Source: Microglena sp. YARC (lineage: Eukaryota > Chlorophyta > Chlorophyceae > Chlamydomonadales > Chlamydomonadaceae). From it: a stretch of DNA of 64,000 nt. The position numbers and the translations under genes are program-made. Within the stretch, counting starts at the first letter, position 1. Each line of letters opens with the position of its first letter. The notes beneath the pieces were generated by a model, which did not search any database, was not told where the DNA came from, and saw only the letters and a list, made by a program, of their open reading frames with translations. This document shows, one piece after another, positions 11,216 through 21,040 of this stretch. The stretch covers positions 114,688,949-114,752,948 of the forward strand of contig CM039462.1 in assembly GCA_022414725.1 (NCBI GenBank), in the 5' to 3' direction.

Positions 11216-11760
11216 CTACGTCCCCTCACTCCTCTGCCTTGCCAGGCAGAACACTGCTGCCTGAAATTCCCTCTTCTGCTCGGGTGTCATGTTGCGCCAG
11301 ACGTTGGTCAATCCATGAGGGTTGATCAACAAAATGCTCAGGGCGTTGCTGGCAAACACCCCAGACAGCCCACCGAAATAGAACCCGGATGCTGGCAGCA
11401 ACAGGCTAGCAATAAGCTTCAACACCGTGGGTGCCGTATCATCCGATATCTGCATTTCCTCTTTTACACTCTCTATTACAACACGGGAAAACACCACCCA
11501 CGCATCCTCCATTGATGCTGGCTTTAACGGGGGCGTGTGTTGGCGGTCATACGCTTCACGCTTGTCAGGATCACTCAACGCTTCGTAAGCCGCGCACAAC
11601 AGTTTGAAACGCTCCTGAGCAGCATCCCGTTGTCTGTCAGGAGATGTTGCCCATTTGTCCGGATGCCATTTCAGAGCTGCTTGCCGGTATGCTCGCCGAA
11701 TCTCCTCTGTCGTTGCAGTGTCTGCTGCCACCCCAACAATTCATAGTGGCTGCTGACCAT
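11216..11760 (-). pseudogene. J-domain (DnaJ/HSP40-like) protein with a frame break near its start
   Basis: J domains stimulate the ATPase of HSP70 chaperones. After an ATG at 11760 the frame gives 'HYELLG', and the adjacent frame continues with 'TTEEIRRAYRQAALKWHPDK', so the invariant HPD motif is present. The two parts are separated by a one-base shift at a GGGG run near 11733 to 11736. After the J domain (about 70 residues) a helical segment and a hydrophobic stretch ('LKLIASLLLPASGFYFGGLS') suggest membrane association. The frame ends with TAG at 11216. A sequencing error or a real indel would explain the shift equally well. Without the shift the protein would be about 180 residues, a short membrane-type J protein. 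Confidence 0.8.
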
Positions 11761-11937
11761 GATGGCCTGCGTTGGGCATTTATTGATGTATAATAATGCC
11801 CTCCTGCAAACCATTTTTCGAAGGATTCTGGAGCACGCATGATTGGTGTGATGTACATGATTCACTGCATACAGTCAATGACATTGAATCCCGGGACAGG
11901 TTGACGCACTGTGTTGACATCTTGTCGCGTTTGTTGC

Positions 11938-11996
11938 TCTCACACACTCACTCACTCACTCACTCACACTCACACACACTCACTCACTCACTCAAT
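11938..11996. repeat. (CACT)n microsatellite
   Basis: A run of CACT units with occasional ACAC interruptions. The surrounding 11761 to 12185 has no supported gene. Confidence 0.9.
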
Positions 11997-12185
11997 GGTC
12001 GGGTACACGAAGTCCACAATGTCGTCCACATCCGCACATTTGGGGAGGAAAACCGTATTCTCGGTGCCTGCGTTTGATGGCGTGGAGGAGCGCACCACAA
12101 TGAGCGAAATTCTCCTGCTTTTCATTATGCGCACGACTCCGTTTGAAGGGCCCCCGCCGAAATTCAGATCTCAGGATCGACCATA

Positions 12186-12653
12186 CAGTTGTTCTCAAAT
12201 AATTTTGGGACACTCAGTATAATTTGAATGATATCCCCTGAAACCAGGTACAGGTCCGTGGTTCACTACAAATATTTTTTAAGGAGTCTCAGGAAGGTTT
12301 GTAACGTGTCCAAGAGCTCACTACATAGATGGGTCAATTCTGATCAGGTGGGTAAAAGTAAGGGTTTAAAACGAAAAAGGAAAGAATTTTCCATGCTTTT
12401 ACGTTCCACGATATCCAATAATATTGCAGAGAACGTCCTCTCGCGTTTCGCCGAGACGCGCCGAGAAGCTCCTCGACACCCCCACCCCCTGATACTGATA
12501 TGGGGACACAGACGGTTGAACGGTTTACCAAAGAGGCTACTCGGAATATCTTCGAGAACCTCTTCAACCTGCTGCACCCCCCAACGTTGCCCAAAAGCAA
12601 CGATCTGCAGTCTGGATGATTATAAGGTGTCCCACTTTATTTGAGAACAACTG
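12186..12653. mobile_element. Deleted Tc1/mariner (IS630) element with both ends
   Basis: The left end CAGTTGTTCTCAAATAATTT leads into TGGGACAC; the right end is the inverse, GTGTCCCACTTTATTTGAGA ending in ACAACTG. Both ends are flanked by TA, the target duplication typical of this superfamily. Inside, from about 12234, is a basic helix-turn-helix-like segment ('VSKSSLHRWVNSDQVG' and 'KGLKRKRKEF') that looks like the DNA-binding start of a transposase. The DDE core is gone. It is a nonautonomous deletion derivative of 468 bases. Confidence 0.8.
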
Positions 12654-12837
12654 TATTGAACTTCGCCATTTGTTTCTCGATTGAGATGGCCAAGTATTAA
12701 ATTACATTTTTTATTCATTCACGGTCCCCTGAATCTTTACCACCATGTTGTCGTCATCTCAGTTGTTTGTCAGTCACCACTCCCATCGAGAGGGTTTAGG
12801 GTTAACCCATCAATCAATCCAGTGTGTCTCATGCATG

Positions 12838-12996
12838 TGAATTGTGGGCTCCCCTCCGGTCGCCCACCCGCTCGGTTCCTCGCGGACTCCTTTGTGGGGG
12901 CTCCCCTCCGGTCGCCCCCGGTCGCTCCGCTGGGGGGATAGGTGAAAGGGGCTCCGCCGCTTGTTTAGTGTGATACGGTTCTCCTCCAATTGTTGG
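12838..12996. repeat. GC-rich dispersed ~150-bp module, copy 1
   Basis: The module reads 'GGGCTCCCCTCCGGTCGCCC', then 'GCTCGGTTCCTCGCGGAC', then a second CTCCCCTCCGGTCGCCC and ends with 'AAAGGGGCTCCGCCGCTTGT'. Three further copies lie at about 24000, 32592 and 34214. It contains a direct internal repeat and is always followed by an AT-rich piece with 'ACGGTTCTC.TCCAA'. Confidence 0.85.
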
Positions 12997-13141
12997 AAAC
13001 AATATATATAGTTCGGTACAAGTTGTGTGGGATTTATCGTGATAAACACCACATCCAACATCTGGTAGTTTTAAAGTAGGTTCTTTTACTTGCTTCTTTT
13101 ACAGAGGACAACTGCTTTTTTCCCAGATCATCAACCGATCC

Positions 13142-13417
13142 TTACTCGCGGGTACCTTCAAGTACCGGCTTATACACGAGCAAATCTTTGCATTTGTTGA
13201 CAAATGTTGCCAATCGTTTTGCATCTACATCCGGATTTTTCTTCCATAAGTTTTCTAGCGCTGTAAGAAAAGCATCACCATAACAGAAGTTCCAGAAAAA
13301 GTGTCAGAGGAAGAAATTAGTATTTCTTGTATTCTCTCTAGTGCCAAGAACATGTTTTTCCAGCTCATTCGCGACAATATTTTGAATGTCCTTGAGTTGA
13401 GAAGTGTCAGTTGACAT
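13142..13417 (-). pseudogene. Small protein with one in-frame TGA
   Basis: An ATG at 13417 opens a frame that is free of stops for 37 codons, meets TGA at 13304 to 13306, then stays open in the same frame for 53 further codons to TAA at 13142. The second half has a clearly protein-like composition, with 'ALENLWKKNPDVDAKRLATF'. It predicts a small helical protein. The frame continuing without a shift suggests a single nonsense change, or recoding of TGA. No family is recognised. Confidence 0.45.
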
Positions 13418-13541
13418 TGTTGCTACTATATTATGAATGAAACTGTTTTATTCAAAAATAACGCACCGAACACATTGTTAACTAATTCACACAGTCTCCT
13501 CCTCAACCTATCCACCTCTTTCCTTGCCACCTGGGGCAAAC

Positions 13542-14423
13542 TTAGCATAGCTGTACGCGATGACAATTTTTTTCCTCCCAGTGAGACTGAACCTTCTGCA
13601 ACACATCATGTGCCAGGGGGGACTCGTTGGCCTCAGCAGCTGTGGCGAGATAGGCGTCAGCAAAGGCATGCCACTGAGGCGACCACGGTCGAGGGTAGTA
13701 TGGGTCATTGCTGACCATGCTGCTGACAATCACTATCGCAGACCCCCCATGCGGTCGCATTTGGTTGAAATCGATGCATTCGTAGAACGGCACCTTACTC
13801 AGGGGATTTTCAGGATGACCACACAACACGAACTCGATGTCGCGCCCATCTCGGCCAGCTTTGAAGTTGATCGAAGCCAGCATCTGTCCCATTCCAGCAG
13901 CTATCTTATCTGCAGGAAGTCCAAGGAGCTCAATTCGGTCGGCAGACAAGGGGAAATTCTCAGTGTTCACGAACCGGCTGCCTTGACGCGATGTCCCATT
14001 GCCCAGGTAGAGTCTTGCCAAAAGCTGAGGGGGGGGCTGGTCTCTGAAAGGCTGAGGAAGGAACAAGTCCCGTATACTGGTAGCCAGCCAATGTGAAACA
14101 GGCCATATGCGTTGCATGACATACAAGGCATGCGGTGGCAACCCCATGTCTTCTGTCCGCTGGATACCTACCTCCTGCGCAAAACTGTAGTAGTCTGTGT
14201 AGCTGCCATGGGCACGCGGAAGTTGAAAGAACTGAGACGAGCCACCACAAACACTGTTCAAAGTCAAGAGGTCATCATGTTCCTTCATCAACATTGCCAC
14301 TGCATCTTTGCAAGGGTCCTGAATTTGCTTCAACACCACCCCTCCGCGACCTTCACTGACAAACACGGTTGCGAAGCTGCCCATTCCTATGCGCTTAAAA
14401 CTACTGATTGTTGCCAGATCCAT
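13542..14423 (-). CDS. DUF3669-like protein with kinase-like N-terminus
   Basis: The frame starts at ATG 14423 and gives 293 residues. Residues 6 to 30 contain a glycine-loop-like 'RIGMGSFATVFVSEG', followed by 'GVVLKQ' with a lysine in the position expected of a kinase ATP-binding lysine. The second half has the features of DUF3669: a 'LARLYLG' motif near the middle, a 'MGQMLASINFKAGRDGRDIE' helix and 'FVLCG', then 'CIDFNQM'. DUF3669 is known mainly from fungal proteins of unknown activity, and I infer a diverged kinase-type fold. The gene is intronless and intact, ending with TAA at 13542. It is convergent with the small gene at 13142 and divergent from the ankyrin gene at 14648. Confidence 0.55.
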   Translation of the reverse strand: MDLATISSFKRIGMGSFATVFVSEGRGGVVLKQIQDPCKDAVAMLMKEHDDLLTLNSVCGGSSQFFQLPRAHGSYTDYYSFAQEVGIQRTEDMGLPPHALYVMQRIWPVSHWLATSIRDLFLPQPFRDQPPPQLLARLYLGNGTSRQGSRFVNTENFPLSADRIELLGLPADKIAAGMGQMLASINFKAGRDGRDIEFVLCGHPENPLSKVPFYECIDFNQMRPHGGSAIVIVSSMVSNDPYYPRPWSPQWHAFADAYLATAAEANESPLAHDVLQKVQSHWEEKNCHRVQLC

Positions 14424-14647
14424 CGCCCTTGATATAATTAGCAGAGGAAGAAGAACTTCATACAAACGCTCCAATGCTTGTGTGTGAAATGATTCCGCCG
14501 TTTGCATGTGGAGTCAGATGGACAATGAGAAAGAAGGCGACAGACGCCGATGCACTGAAGCTGGATGGGTATAAAGATAAGAGGTTACCTGTAACAAACA
14601 CTTGGGTAATCATTTTTGGAGACCTGCTGTAACGTCTACCCATTGTT

Positions 14648-15312
14648 GTGCAACATGTTGAAGCTGCGTTGGACATGGTGATCAGTGTATGTGTGGCATT
14701 GCCAAAGCCAGACCTTTTGAATGTCATATATTGTTGCAAATCGATATGTGAAAACAAGAATGCCATTATTTTGGAATGGATAAAGCACACGATGCATGTT
14801 GGGTGTTATTCAAGCTTTCTGCAGTATGCAATGGCATACTCCTTACCCGAAACATGCACCTAATCAACGAAATGTTTGTCCGCGCTGCTTTTATTGGTCG
14901 AACAGATATTGTGAAATCATGTTTAGCAATAGGGGCAAATTATAATCATCGTTCTGGCGATGCGCTTGTGTTGGCCGCACGGTTTGGTTATGCAGAAATT
15001 GTCGACATGTTGCTAGAAAGCGGAGTTGATGTGCATGTTCAAGATGATGAAGCGCTCATGTGCAGCATAGCCAATGGAAACCATTATATCACAAAGCGAT
15101 TGATTCAGAGCGGTGCAAGTATCCATTCCCCAGCTGTGGCAATGGGCTTACAGTTACATAGTGAGAAGTGGATCTATCGCACACCTGATATCGAACCTTG
15201 GCACAATAATGTGAGTCCTCCCCCAAAGATCAAACGTAAAACTCTACTTCACAAATTACTCTGTGAGTTTGCATACTTAATGGGCGTTCCTGCCTCTCGG
15301 CCGATTTTTTAA
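14648..15312 (+). pseudogene. Ankyrin-repeat protein, frameshifted, 3' end replaced by a MITE
   Basis: The first 45 codons from ATG 14648 ('VISVCVALPKPDLLNVIYCC') and the ankyrin part from about 14790 are in different frames. The ankyrin part has at least three repeats: 'AAFIGRTDIVKSCLAIGAN', 'AARFGYAEIVDMLLESGVDV' and 'GNHYITKRLIQSGASI'. Giant viruses and intracellular parasites use such proteins for host-protein binding. The last ten codons (GVPASRPIF and stop) are not native: they are the left inverted end of the MITE that begins at 15280. The natural C-terminus is therefore lost. The start is uncertain because of the frame change. Confidence 0.65.
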
Positions 15313-16208
15313 AATTTCTAATCAGGATTTAGAGCCTCTTGAACGACTCGCTAGCTTGAGACATCGTACCGAATTCCTTTTCTTATTGTGGCCTTTCAAA
15401 GGGGATAATGAGAAAATTCAACAATCTAAAAAAGTATAAGTTTTACGAAAAGTTTAAGAAACAAAATGAATTATACAAGTAATATATTATAAAAACTACA
15501 AGTACTATTTATATCGCTTAGAAATCTCATTAGATGGTGGTAAATTTTGTATGTCGATGATCGGGCCACATTTGGTCACATTACACCCAATAGTGTTCAT
15601 TCGGGGCGGAAAAAAGTGTACACATATGTATATAGCATGGTAGAGCACATTATTACATGTAGTGATTTGAAAACAGTAGGCGAGCGGATCGAACACATAG
15701 TAAATGAGATGGCTTCTTTGTATGAAGCGACAGGCGTGGAGTATTTCAAAGCCCATGCATCAGGATGGTCCCAATGGGTGTGGATGTTACAAGATAGCAA
15801 GCGCCGAGAGTGGCAGATCACATACCCTGGGGATCCTCAAGGGGTGTGGAATTCACCAAAAGACCGGGTGTAATGAGAAAGATAACTGATAACAAAGCGG
15901 ACGAGCTATATCATTCTAATACAATGTTCGTCTGATATGAGTTCTGAAATCTCTCGCATTATGCAAAGGAAAATGACGTTAACATCGTACCGAAACCAGT
16001 AGATAGCAGCTCAAAAAATCTAATAAAAACATATGGGATAAAATTAAACGTAAGACATTCAAGAGATTAACAAGACGTTTATTGGGATGTTTCATTTTAC
16101 TGTTCCACCGACTGTAGTGCATCCAGGATTGGTTTGATGTGTTCTTCCATGTCATACAAACGCTCTTTGTGTTCCCCTGGAATTCGGCCGGGAGGCAGGA
16201 ACGCCCAT
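15280..16208. mobile_element. Long composite element with GGGCGTTCCTGCC inverted ends
   Basis: ATGGGCGTTCCTGCCTCTCG at 15280 faces its inverse GGCCGGGAGGCAGGAACGCC at 16188 to 16207. The first 90 bases match the short MITE at 19138, but about 750 extra bases lie between the ends. These include a small open frame (15637 to 15873) and a 'TTCATTTTACTGTTC' end of another family near 16090. Either this is a longer relative that carries cargo, or another sequence inserted into a MITE. Confidence 0.7.
15637..15873 (+). CDS. Hypothetical protein inside the composite element
   Basis: An ATG-started frame of 78 codons with balanced composition and a predicted helix ('TVGERIEHIVNEMASLYEAT'), followed by a Trp-rich stretch ('SGWSQWVWML'). 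It lies between MITE inverted ends, so it could be cargo of that element. The frame is open further upstream to 15547. No family is recognised. Confidence 0.35.
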   Translation: MVEHIITCSDLKTVGERIEHIVNEMASLYEATGVEYFKAHASGWSQWVWMLQDSKRREWQITYPGDPQGVWNSPKDRV

Positions 16209-16689
16209 TACTTCATGATTCTTTTAAAATGATGAGCAGAAGCTAATCAACATAGTGATTGTTATAGTCCACATGATGCCTGCGCAAATTTGAGGTAACT
16301 TCTGTTTTTTTGTCATGGAAATCCATGTGATGATCACACTTCGAAACCAACCATGCTAACATGGACAAGGCTTCCAACATGCTTTGACATGCGCGTCGAG
16401 CATAGACAAGAATTAGAGACGAAGCGAACGATATTGTGATAGGCAACACTATATACATAACTCTAGGTATGACGCTCGAACTTTTCTAACGATGATGTTT
16501 TATATTGGCTTTGGTGCACATCGCGAGCTAATACACAATGATTGGGCATGCCTGGGTACGCAAAGCGCCGGTCCCTTTAATCTGAGTGATTGAGTGATTG
16601 ACGATGTATGTATGTGTTCCGCATCCTTGTGTCCTACGATACATTCGACCGTGTTCCGCCGTTTGCGTGTGATAGAGTGCGTGCGTGAG

Positions 16690-16825
16690 AATGAGTGAGA
16701 GTGAGTGAGTGAGTGGTTGGTGGGCATCATCATCATCTCGACAGCAGCCGCCGCGACGCGTGTGTGAGGATGCGGCATGTGTCGTGATAAAGTGCGTTAT
16801 CCTATCTATCTATCTATCCTATCGG
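16690..16825. repeat. Dispersed ~130-bp repeat, copy 1
   Basis: The block contains 'GAGTGGTTGGTGGGCATCAT', 'CTCGACAGCAGCC', 'TGTGTGAGGATGCGG' and ends in a short (CTAT)n run. The same order is found at 35440 to 35565. Bases 16209 to 16689 hold no convincing gene; a 71-codon minus frame at 16243 has a hydrophobic start only. Confidence 0.8.
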
Positions 16826-16873
16826 ACAGCATAACCAGAGCGCATCTCTTGCACATAATGCACCGGTCACCAG

Positions 16874-17416
16874 ATGCCAACATTGAGGAATGACGTGTTG
16901 CAGCACATGACAGGCACATGCATGTGTTGTCATCCATCTTTCTTGCTTGATCATGATCCCAAGTCGTGCGACTGGTGTGACATCGAGGCGAGCAAATGGG
17001 AGCTGATTGCGAATGTAGCAGCACTTCATGGTAAATTAGAGTGTCTCGTCAATGCATGGCATCATGGACAATGTTTCATCAATTCATACCGTGTCGCCCT
17101 TCATGCAGCTTCACGTGGGCAAATGGCTTGTCTTTCATTCTTGTTTGATCAGTGCGGAGCAGCACATGCTATGCATATTCATGAACATGAACATGTGGAG
17201 AATGATGTGCTCATGGGGCTGAGCAATGTTGCAGCATTGGGGGGAAATGTTGAATGTCTCATCCTGGTACATAGAGAAGGATCCCCTATGCATCCTTCTC
17301 TGTCAACCTGGGCTTTACACATTTGTGCCAATTGCGATTGCACATGCAAGGGTGGACATGCTGCATGCTCACTGTATGCATCCACATCATGCACATTACC
17401 TTACGTCCTGGGGTAG
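16874..17416 (+). CDS. Ankyrin-like protein of giant-virus type
   Basis: The frame of 180 codons contains repeats of the type 'AALHGKLECLVNAWHHG', 'AASRGQMACLSFLFDQCG' and 'AALGGNVECLILVHREG'. The 'GxxxCLxxLHxxG' form of ankyrin repeat is common in pandoravirus-like genomes. A possible N-terminal CxxC pair ('CMCCHPSF') precedes it. After about 17320 the protein-like frame seems to switch, with 'HARVDMLHAHC' in the +2 frame, so the C-terminus given here may be wrong. The first codons overlap a short repeat (ACGTGTTGCAGCA) that also lies at 18127. Confidence 0.6.
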   Translation: MPTLRNDVLQHMTGTCMCCHPSFLLDHDPKSCDWCDIEASKWELIANVAALHGKLECLVNAWHHGQCFINSYRVALHAASRGQMACLSFLFDQCGAAHAMHIHEHEHVENDVLMGLSNVAALGGNVECLILVHREGSPMHPSLSTWALHICANCDCTCKGGHAACSLYASTSCTLPYVLG

Positions 17417-17534
17417 AAATAGAACCCTGTCTGATGAGAATGATACCATGTTTATTTTTCACAAGTATAAAAAATCAAGACTATGTCTAGTATATTGCTT
17501 TGCGCACCCTATCTCTTCTGTGTAAAACAGAACA

Positions 17535-18056
17535 ATGGATAACTTCAAGAAGTTGGATACAAGCATGTATGCGTGTTTCACAGTTTCAGGCAGTACGTGG
17601 AATGGCAACAAATTTATTTTACATGGAACGGTGGTATTCGATAATGAGGATGACGCCAAGAAATGTTTAGAAATACTCGACCTGTACAAAGAGACATTCT
17701 ACTTCAGGCGTACATCGAACGTGATGAATAAGACTATGTTCACGTTTGATGGCACGACAATACACCTATTATCTGGTGCCAAAATTGAGTACGACCAGAA
17801 TGCTGCTCGATTGAAGAAGATTGTAGAAATAGAAAAGACGTACACGGCAAGCGCGTGGGAATACATGGATCCAATATTGATTATGGACGATTACGTAAGG
17901 CTATTCGGGTATCTTCCGCTCAGGAAAAGGGCATTCTGGAGCTGCTTGCTGTTATGTTTTTCTCGTGCAGTTGTATATTCTGTATCGATCCATGCTATTA
18001 CGAAGCTAAATCTCCTCGATTTCCAAGCCTGCTTGATACATACGGCTTTCGTTTGA
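17535..18056 (+). CDS. Hypothetical protein, 173 residues
   Basis: The ATG at 17535 follows an AT-rich stretch. The first 125 residues look like a folded domain of alternating strands and helices ('FDNEDDAKKCLEILDLYKE', 'MFTFDGTTIHLLSGAKIEY'). After residue 135 the reading becomes hydrophobic and Cys-rich and may be out of frame; the +1 frame over 17855 to 18097 is also open. No known family is recognised. Bases 18100 to 18460 after it contain short repeats and no gene. Confidence 0.45.
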   Translation: MDNFKKLDTSMYACFTVSGSTWNGNKFILHGTVVFDNEDDAKKCLEILDLYKETFYFRRTSNVMNKTMFTFDGTTIHLLSGAKIEYDQNAARLKKIVEIEKTYTASAWEYMDPILIMDDYVRLFGYLPLRKRAFWSCLLLCFSRAVVYSVSIHAITKLNLLDFQACLIHTAFV

Positions 18057-18460
18057 GTACATGCGGTTGCGTAAGACCCGCCGCCGTGCGTGTGTGAGGA
18101 TGCGGTCGTCCGCTGCCAACTTTGAGGCATGACGTGTTGCAGCAGGAGTCAGTTATCATTAAAAAATACCGCTCATGACAGTCACATGTTTCCGTCGACT
18201 GTACGAGTCTTCGATGAAAGTGGATCCATTGTCGACATTCGACGGTTGAACGGTTTACCAAAGAGGCTCTCGTGAGTCACCCCCCAACGACTCGAGTCTG
18301 GATGATTCCGCAACGTGATGCGAGAGGTCGGTCGCCATGTGACTCGCACTCAATTCTTTGACAGGAACCACCGCATCTTCATTGTTACAAGTACCTGGTT
18401 GTGCCTGACAGGGTATGCGCAACTCTTTTCATGTCAGTACTCACCAATTAGGGATATCTG

Positions 18461-18868
18461 TCACTGCCCCACACTCTGCCAGTTTAATGGCAAAACTTGA
18501 AGACCACTTCCGAGCAGGAACCGTCTTTTTTCAAAACACACATGTACTGCCATGGTGTTGTAGTACGGATGTAAGCTATCGTCACATTTGTGACAGGGTG
18601 TATTCAGCTCCTTTACATCAGTTCGGTCTAGCAAGTTGTCGAGAGCTTTCATGGAATCGGTCATCCCCAACCATGCATCTGAATGTTGAACCAGGATCCC
18701 CTTTTGTTCCGACTCTTTGTATGCCCTCACCAGTGCATCTTCCACGCACCTGATTCCAATACCCATGTTGCTGTAGATAAGTCCATCAAGCGTGTGCTCT
18801 TGTGATGCGTCGCCACTTGCTATGTTCTTCAAATAGTTCTTGATTTCGCTTAGCTGTAATAAAGCCAT
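18461..18868 (-). CDS. Hypothetical protein with a CxxC pair
   Basis: The frame from ATG 18868 has 135 codons and ends with TGA. The first 90 residues form predicted helices ('LSEIKNYLKNIASG', 'SMKALDNLLDRTDVKEL'), followed by 'CHKCDDS', which could bind metal. It may be a small zinc-binding protein, but no family is recognised. It is isolated: to the right lies 270 bases without a gene and then a MITE. Confidence 0.45.
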   Translation of the reverse strand: MALLQLSEIKNYLKNIASGDASQEHTLDGLIYSNMGIGIRCVEDALVRAYKESEQKGILVQHSDAWLGMTDSMKALDNLLDRTDVKELNTPCHKCDDSLHPYYNTMAVHVCFEKRRFLLGSGLQVLPLNWQSVGQ

Positions 18869-19137
18869 TTTCCCTCACCATATACTATTTTCCACCTGAA
18901 GGAAACGTAGTGTGGCAAGTGCCCAAGTTGAGCCTTACGACCCGACTGCGACAACCCAAGAAGAAATCCAGCCTAAATCCTGATGGTATGTGGCATGTGG
19001 CATCAGAGCAGAGCAGTTCAGAGTGGGCAAGATCAACCAACAAAGCGGGCAGGGTGTGGGGAGATCATCCCATTGCATTTGGTCCTGCTTTGGCTGGACT
19101 GTATCATGACACCCCGTTGAACAATTTTACACATCAA

Positions 19138-19302
19138 ATGGGCGTTCCTGCCTCCCGGCCGATTTTTTTAAATTTATAATCAGGATTTAGAGCCTCCTGA
19201 ACGACTCGCTAGCTTGAGACATCAGCACCAAGGAATCACAATTCCGCTCCATACCATGTTTCGCAGCCAGTCAAAAATCGGCCGGGAGGCAGGAACGCCC
19301 AT
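19138..19302. mobile_element. MITE with near-perfect inverted ends, type copy
   Basis: ATGGGCGTTCCTGCCTCCCG at the left and its exact inverse CGGGAGGCAGGAACGCCCAT at the right bound 165 bases; pairing extends on into GCCGATTTTT. The interior has 'CAGGATTTAGAGCC' and 'CCATACCATGTTTCGCA'. It has no coding capacity. Its right end overlaps the last codons of the F-box/LRR gene on the minus strand. Confidence 0.9.
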
Positions 19303-20714
19303 TATCATTCCATCCATTGTACGTCAACGAAGTGAGTCCTTCCAGCGGTGATATGTCGTCCACGTCGGTGTTCGAAATGTTGAGGTGAACCAACGAAGTG
19401 AGTCCTGCCAGCGGTGATATGTCGTCCACGTCGGTGTTCGAAATGTCCAGGTGCACCAATGAAGTGAGTCCTGCCAGTGGTGATATGTCGTCCACGTCGG
19501 TGCCCTTCATGTTCAGGTGAATCAACGAAGCGAGTCCTGCCAGTGGTGATACGTCTTCCACGTCTGTGCCCTTCATGTCCAGGTGAATCAACGAAGCGAG
19601 TCCTGCCAGTGGTGATATGTCTTTAACACGTGTGCCCTTCATGTTCAGGTGAATCAACGAAGCGAGTCCTGCCAGCGGCGATATGTAGAGCACCTTGCTC
19701 CGGCGACAAGACGAAATGGAGCCGGACATCGGTACCCGGTCTTCGACCACACATGTGTACGCCATGTTCAGATGAACCAACGAAGTGAGTCCGGACAGTA
19801 GTGATATAGAGGGTACACGTGTGCCCTCCATGTTCAGGTGAAGCAACGCAGTGATACCGGACACCGGTGAGATGTCTTCGAGCTTGTATTTGAGATGCGA
19901 AATGTCGAGGTGAATCAACGAATTGAGGGCGGACAGAGATGATAGGTATTCCACGTCGGTGCCCTCCATGTTGAGGTGAATCAACGAAGTGAGTCCTGCC
20001 AGCGGTGATAATAGGTCCTGTTCGCCCACCCGTGTGTACGCCATGTTCAGATGAACCAATGCGGTGAGTCCGGACAGCTTTGATATGTCTTCTAGTTTGT
20101 TTCCGATATGCGAAATGTTGAGGTGAACCAAAGCATTGAGTCCTGAAATCGCTGATAATGGGTGTTTGTCCAAGTACGTGAGGTGCGAAATATCTAGGTG
20201 AATCAACGAAGTGAGACCGGACAGCGGTGATATGTCGGTCACAAGTGTGTGCGAAATGTCTAGGTGCGTCAACGAAATGAGTCCGGAAAGCGGTGATAAT
20301 AGCTCTTCGTCCACGTAGGTGTGCGACATGTTCAGGTGCGTCAACGAAGTGAGTCCGTACAGTGGCGATATGTCGGTCACGTAGGTGTTCGATATGTCCA
20401 GGTGAACCAACGAAGTGAGGCCGGACAGAGGAGATATGTCTTGGATCTTGTCTTCGATAGCCGACATTGATTGGTAGGGTACGTCCTTCCCCCGATTGAC
20501 ACCTATTTTCAACTCTTTGAGCCTGCAAATGCGTGATAATGCGTATTCCAAACTGTTATAATGTCTCAGGTGGATCCTTGTGACGCACCGGGGTGCGACG
20601 CATCTCCACTGTTTGCTAACGAGAGCCACTTGTTTGAGGTGGCATTCGTTCGAAATCGCATTGGCTAGAATGATCTCCAATACATCTTCATTGATTTTCG
20701 TCAAAGGAACTCAT
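19271..20714 (-). pseudogene. F-box and leucine-rich-repeat protein, early frame break, altered C-terminus
   Basis: After an F-box-like N-terminus ('EDVLEIILANAISNE', 'VSKQWRCVAPRCVTRI') come about 16 leucine-rich repeats of 22 to 25 residues with the consensus 'ISPLAGLTSLVHLDISNTDV'. F-box proteins link substrates to SCF ubiquitin ligases, and LRRs would choose the substrate. The paralog at 30590 to 31441 starts MSSFDEINED. Here the same start at 20714 is shifted by one extra A (AAAA against AAA) near 20702, so codon 6 onward is out of frame with the ATG. At the other end the last 10 or so residues are encoded by the MITE at 19138 to 19302. Repeats near the end are almost identical at DNA level, so recent expansion is likely. 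Confidence 0.85.
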
Positions 20715-21040
20715 TCGTTTGTGAAGTGTGCTGTGCTGATGGTTGTTTATACTGAAGAATGGTTGTTTACAATCAATTCGAGGACTCCGAGACGATGAGG
20801 GACGAGAATCCGCCACCGCATCCGTGTGTCATGAATGGACGGATGAACGAACGGTGCGACAGTTTCCCGCCGTTTGCGTGTGTAAACAAGTCAGATGACT
20901 TGAAGAAGAATAATGAATCGCATCCAATGCATCAATCATCATCGAACCCTCAAGGACCGTACAGAGTGCCCAGTTAGCTTTCCCAGCTTTGAAGTTGCGA
21001 GTGTAACGGTTCCCTAGAGGAGGAACTGCTCGTCTTCACA
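20715..21040. other. Intergenic region with the TTCCGCC-type motif
   Basis: This lies upstream of the F-box/LRR gene and downstream of the PARG-like gene, both leftward. It contains 'CGCCGTTTGCGTGTG' near 20870, one of the recurring intergenic motifs of this window, and a 'CATGAATGGACGGATGAACG' block seen again near 23895 and 31540. No gene is seen. Confidence 0.4.

Noticed and set aside
19623..20528. 301-codon frame inside the F-box/LRR gene on the same strand
   Set aside because: It results from the regular LRR DNA repeats read in a second frame (HFVDSP repeats).
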